A stretch of 9,902 nt of DNA from SAR202 cluster bacterium (lineage in GTDB: Bacteria; Chloroflexota; Dehalococcoidia; UBA3495): contig VFFT01000112.1 in assembly GCA_009392775.1 (NCBI GenBank), positions 1 to 9,902 on the forward strand, given 5' to 3'. Of this stretch, positions 7,571 through 9,902 are shown piece by piece (position 1 is the first letter of the stretch; each line of letters begins with the position of its first letter). The translations under genes were made by a program, and so were the position numbers. The notes under the pieces are model-generated. The model had not been told where the DNA came from, searched no databases, and was given only the letters and a program-made list of their open reading frames with translations.

Positions 7571-8794
7571 CTAATCTCCTACTACTGCAGGAGAAGTAGT
7601 ATTGACCTTTTCGGGCCACCACGGGTCAGGATATTCAGTCCATAAGTTTTTAACGGCAGGCATTACTTCCTTGGCGAAGAGCTCGGTATTCTTGAGGGTA
7701 AGTTCTTTTGGCATACTGCCTATATGCAACAAACACATCAAATGTCCGACTCTGAGCATCTTTGCTGCTTCTACAAGTTGGTCACGAACGGTTTCAGGAC
7801 TGCCAGCTATTACATGTCCTTGCTCAATAAAGTCTTTCCATTCTAGTTCTCCCGCTGCTTTCTGTGCTTCTTCCCCTATTTGAGGGCGAATTGATTCTCT
7901 AATGGAATTGATCGATCTATAGCCAGGAGCTTCAGCATAAGGAGGGTGTATTCGTAACATTTTACGGTAGAAGTATTTTACGTGTTCTGCGTATTCCTGT
8001 TCTGCAGATTGGTCAGTCTCAGAAACACATACAAGCTGCAAAAACCCTAGTCTATGAGGGTTATCGTCTAGTCCTCGCTCTGCTACGCGGTCCCAGAATC
8101 CGTTGACTACTCTTAATCCTCTGAGATAACCAAAATAACTTAGGTAACAATAGACGTAGTTCCTATCTAATACCCAATCCCATGTTTCCAGGCTGCCACT
8201 TCCCGGTATCCAGACTGGCGGATGAGGTTGTTGAAGAGGGCGAGGCCATATATTTACATAACGTAGTTGATTGTATTTACCATTGAATATAAAGGGTTCA
8301 CGGTTACTCCAGGCCTTCATAATCAGGTCATGAGCTTCAGAGTGCTTTTCCCTTAGTGTAATGGGAGTTTGCCCATATGAAAGTGTAGTGTCCATAGATG
8401 TTCCGACGGGGAAACCAGCGACTAAGCGCCCTTTGCTCATAACGTCAAGCATGGCCATTTCTTCGGCCACTCTAACTGGCGGTTGATATAACGCTAGGCT
8501 GTTTCCTAATACTATTAGGGCGCCGTTTGAGGTAGTTCTGGATAACACCGAAGCAATTAAGTTTGGCGAAGGCATTAATCCGTAAGCGTTATTATGGTGT
8601 TCGTTAACGCAAACACCATCAAATCCGACTGTGTCCGCAAATTGGAGTTCTTCCAAGTAGTCGTCATAATAGTCTTGGCATCTTTCGGGATCAAACAGAC
8701 TGTTGGGGGCATCTACCCATGCACTATGATAATTTTCCTCGAAATCACTAGGAAGATCTTGGTACGGCATAAGGTGGAAGAAACAGACTTTCAT
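7571..8794 (-). CDS. LLM-class flavin-dependent oxidoreductase (luciferase-like monooxygenase)
   Basis: This 407-residue TIM-barrel flavoenzyme of the luciferase-like superfamily belongs to a different branch from the SsuD-like protein at 3643. Signatures are the N-terminal strand MKVCFFHLMPY, ADTVGFDGVCVNEHHNNAYG near 53-72 (the NEHH at 64-67 is typical of the LuxA/limonene-monooxygenase-like group), ALYQPPVRVAEEMAMLDVMS near 101-120, KGRLVAGFPVG at 121-131, PPVWIPGSGS at 192-201 and the C-terminal HVIAGSPETVRDQL at 327-340. Such enzymes usually use FMNH2 and O2 to hydroxylate or cleave an organic substrate, but the substrate is unknown here. The ATG is well supported by GGAGGTG with a 7-nt spacer. 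It follows the Baeyer-Villiger-type gene by 66 bp on the same strand and probably shares its transcript; I see no convincing sigma70-type promoter in the gap. The stop lies 8 bp from that of the opposing formate dehydrogenase gene. Confidence 0.92.
   Translation of the reverse strand: MKVCFFHLMPYQDLPSDFEENYHSAWVDAPNSLFDPERCQDYYDDYLEELQFADTVGFDGVCVNEHHNNAYGLMPSPNLIASVLSRTTSNGALIVLGNSLALYQPPVRVAEEMAMLDVMSKGRLVAGFPVGTSMDTTLSYGQTPITLREKHSEAHDLIMKAWSNREPFIFNGKYNQLRYVNIWPRPLQQPHPPVWIPGSGSLETWDWVLDRNYVYCYLSYFGYLRGLRVVNGFWDRVAERGLDDNPHRLGFLQLVCVSETDQSAEQEYAEHVKYFYRKMLRIHPPYAEAPGYRSINSIRESIRPQIGEEAQKAAGELEWKDFIEQGHVIAGSPETVRDQLVEAAKMLRVGHLMCLLHIGSMPKELTLKNTELFAKEVMPAVKNLWTEYPDPWWPEKVNTTSPAVVGD
7575..7601. 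repeat. Two interleaved inverted repeats at the junction of the convergent genes; possible terminator for the plus operon
   Basis: TCTCCT (7575-7580) pairs with AGGAGA (7589-7594), and TACTACT (7580-7586) pairs with AGTAGTA (7595-7601). The two hairpins of 6 and 7 bp are mutually exclusive. They lie just past the formate dehydrogenase stop and inside the last codons of the opposing LLM gene. Only a short CCTTTT follows at 7606-7611, so an intrinsic terminator for the plus-strand operon is possible but weak. The repeat might also be a chance product of the local codons. Confidence 0.3.
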
Positions 8795-8801
8795 ATTATT
8801 G

Positions 8802-8808
8802 CACCTCC
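8802..8808 (-). promoter_or_regulatory. Strong Shine-Dalgarno site for the minus-strand LLM gene
   Basis: Read on the minus strand this is GGAGGTG, followed by CAATAAT and then ATG. It is a near-perfect anti-16S match at ideal spacing and fixes the start of the LLM gene at 8794. It is the strongest ribosome site in the window, which suggests this gene is initiated independently of its upstream neighbour even if the two are co-transcribed. Confidence 0.8.
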
Positions 8809-8860
8809 AAGTTGCTGATTGAGAATCATAGCATACTAATCAATGTCTCGGCGATTTAGT

Positions 8861-9902
8861 CTACTCTAGGATAAAGCCTTTGTATCCTTTTTCAGCGCAT
8901 TCATCTCGTATTGCTCGCATTGCTGGCGCACTGTCTGGGCTGGTTAATAGTACTCGGGCTTTTCCGGGTATATTGGCTCCTACATACCAAGAATTTGCCT
9001 CTGCTCCCTGAGTCCGCAAAATCCCAGCCCCATCTTCATTAACATGCCTAACCCAGGCATCTTCGGATTCTATAGTCGGGTGGATACGGTTATAATTTTT
9101 GTCTTGTACCCAGCGAATAGTTTTAGATACCCAGTCAATTAGTGCTTCCGCTGCCCTAGGGAAGTTGCCCACTGAGGCTGAGTTGACTGTAAATAGATTT
9201 GGGAATCCTGTGCTGGTTACGCCCATAAATGTACGGGGACCGCCTGCAAATTTCTCGCTGAGTATCTCTCCCCCAATACCATGAATGTTGATTTTATTTA
9301 GTGATCCGGTAACTGCATCATAGCCTGTGGCGAATATTAATACATCCACTTCGTATTCTGACTCGGAGGTGAGTACTCCTTTTGAGGTTATCCTTTCTAT
9401 TGGTGCTCTTTTCACATCTACCAGTGATACATTGTCTTGGTTATATACTTCGTAGTAACCGCTTTCGCATGGAAGCCTTTTAGATCCAAACATGTGGTCT
9501 TTCGGTACCAACATTTCCGCTACTATTGGATCATTTATTCGCTCCCTGATTTTATTTCGCACAAATTCTGCGTAGTCCTCGTTGGCCGGACCAGGGAGCA
9601 TAACGTCATAGAAATTCGCGAGCCATTTAGCAAACCCACCCTGTAGCCACAATCGTTCATATTGTTCTGTACGTTCTTGTGGTGAGACATCCATCGCCGA
9701 TCGTGGGTCAAATTTGTGCATAAACGACCCTGCGCTTTCACTACACATGCGGAATATTTCAGGGTAATTGGCTTTAATTTGCTTTTGGGTTTCAGAGTCA
9801 ATCGTACTGTTCCGTAGAGGCGCACAGAAGTTGGGGGTCCTTTGGAAGACTGTTAAGTGTCCTACTTCTTTTGCTATTTCGGTGATTAGTTGTACGCCGC
9901 TG
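8861..9902 (-). CDS. Baeyer-Villiger/flavin-containing monooxygenase (cyclohexanone monooxygenase-like), 5'-truncated by window edge
   Basis: This is an FAD- and NADPH-dependent monooxygenase that inserts an O atom from O2 next to a ketone or oxidises a related substrate. The frame stays open from the stop at 8861 to the window end, giving 346 visible residues. The Met encoded at 9746-9748 is internal, because upstream codons encode the conserved NADPH-domain stretch SGVQLITEIAKEVG and VFQRTPNF (visible residues 1-14 and 18-25). Further family signatures are KRLP (about 141-144, probably containing the catalytic Arg), NVSLVDVKRAPIE near 157-169, VLIFATGYD at 187-195, GFPNLFTVNS near 232-241 and SWYVGANIPGK at 304-314. 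The canonical GP-x-SP stretch after NLF is replaced by NSASVGNFPRAAEA. The N-terminal FAD Rossmann motif and the BVMO fingerprint lie outside the window, so BVMO versus another class B monooxygenase rests on the C-terminal half, which clearly favours BVMO-like. It is followed by the LLM gene on the same strand. Confidence 0.92.
   Translation of the reverse strand, partial: SGVQLITEIAKEVGHLTVFQRTPNFCAPLRNSTIDSETQKQIKANYPEIFRMCSESAGSFMHKFDPRSAMDVSPQERTEQYERLWLQGGFAKWLANFYDVMLPGPANEDYAEFVRNKIRERINDPIVAEMLVPKDHMFGSKRLPCESGYYEVYNQDNVSLVDVKRAPIERITSKGVLTSESEYEVDVLIFATGYDAVTGSLNKINIHGIGGEILSEKFAGGPRTFMGVTSTGFPNLFTVNSASVGNFPRAAEALIDWVSKTIRWVQDKNYNRIHPTIESEDAWVRHVNEDGAGILRTQGAEANSWYVGANIPGKARVLLTSPDSAPAMRAIRDECAEKGYKGFILE

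Noticed and set aside
7575..7601. H-type RNA pseudoknot formed by both stems of the interleaved repeat
   Set aside because: The connecting loops that would cross the grooves are zero nucleotides long, which is sterically unlikely; the stems are better seen as alternatives.
8809..8860. Sigma70-like promoter (minus-strand TTGATT and TATGAT) between the BVMO and LLM genes
   Set aside because: The two hexamers are only about 7 bp apart, and no suitable -35 element is found at 16-18 bp from the -10-like sequence.
9746..9748. ATG as true start of the BVMO-like gene (minus strand)
   Set aside because: Codons upstream in the same frame encode the conserved VFQRTPNF region, so this Met is internal.
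9535..9825. 96-codon minus-strand reading frame overlapping the BVMO-like gene
   Set aside because: It overlaps, in another frame, sequence that clearly encodes conserved BVMO residues; its product shows no recognisable features.

Overview
This 9.9 kb stretch is coding from end to end. It holds two convergent gene blocks whose stop codons lie 8 bp apart (7562 and 7571). There are seven protein genes, and two of them run off the window edges. I see no RNA genes, mobile elements, CRISPR arrays or decayed genes. Base composition is moderately AT-rich by eye and looks even throughout, with no obvious sign of recent transfer.

Plus strand (1-7562) is one tightly packed unit of five genes with gaps of 1 to 22 bp: the C-terminal three quarters or more of an aldehyde:ferredoxin oxidoreductase (AOR) family tungstopterin/molybdopterin enzyme; a NuoE/FdsG-type [2Fe-2S] subunit; a NuoF/FdsB-type FMN and NADH-binding subunit; an SsuD-like flavin-dependent oxidoreductase of the luciferase-like (LLM) superfamily; and an FdsA/FdhF-type formate dehydrogenase catalytic subunit with an N-terminal Fe-S ferredoxin region. 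Genes 2, 3 and 5 are the G, B and A subunits of a soluble NAD-dependent formate dehydrogenase. The LLM gene is placed between B and A, and an AOR is placed in front.

Minus strand (9902-7571) reads a Baeyer-Villiger/flavin-containing monooxygenase (N-terminus outside the window) and then a second, unrelated LLM flavin oxidoreductase.

Working picture (inference): LLM and Baeyer-Villiger flavoenzymes would attack recalcitrant organic substrates, releasing aldehydes and C1 units. The AOR would oxidise aldehydes to acids, the formate dehydrogenase would oxidise formate, and the shared NuoE/NuoF-type diaphorase would pass the electrons to NAD+. The resulting NADH could feed flavin reduction for the monooxygenases. 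Several paralogous flavin monooxygenases next to Mo/W enzymes in a moderately AT-rich genome resemble the marine SAR202 lineage of Chloroflexota, which is known for expanded flavin monooxygenase families. That placement rests on gene content only and is tentative. The main novelty candidates are the mixed AOR-fdsGB-LLM-fdsA operon and the apparent loss of all SsuD desulfonation residues in its LLM protein.
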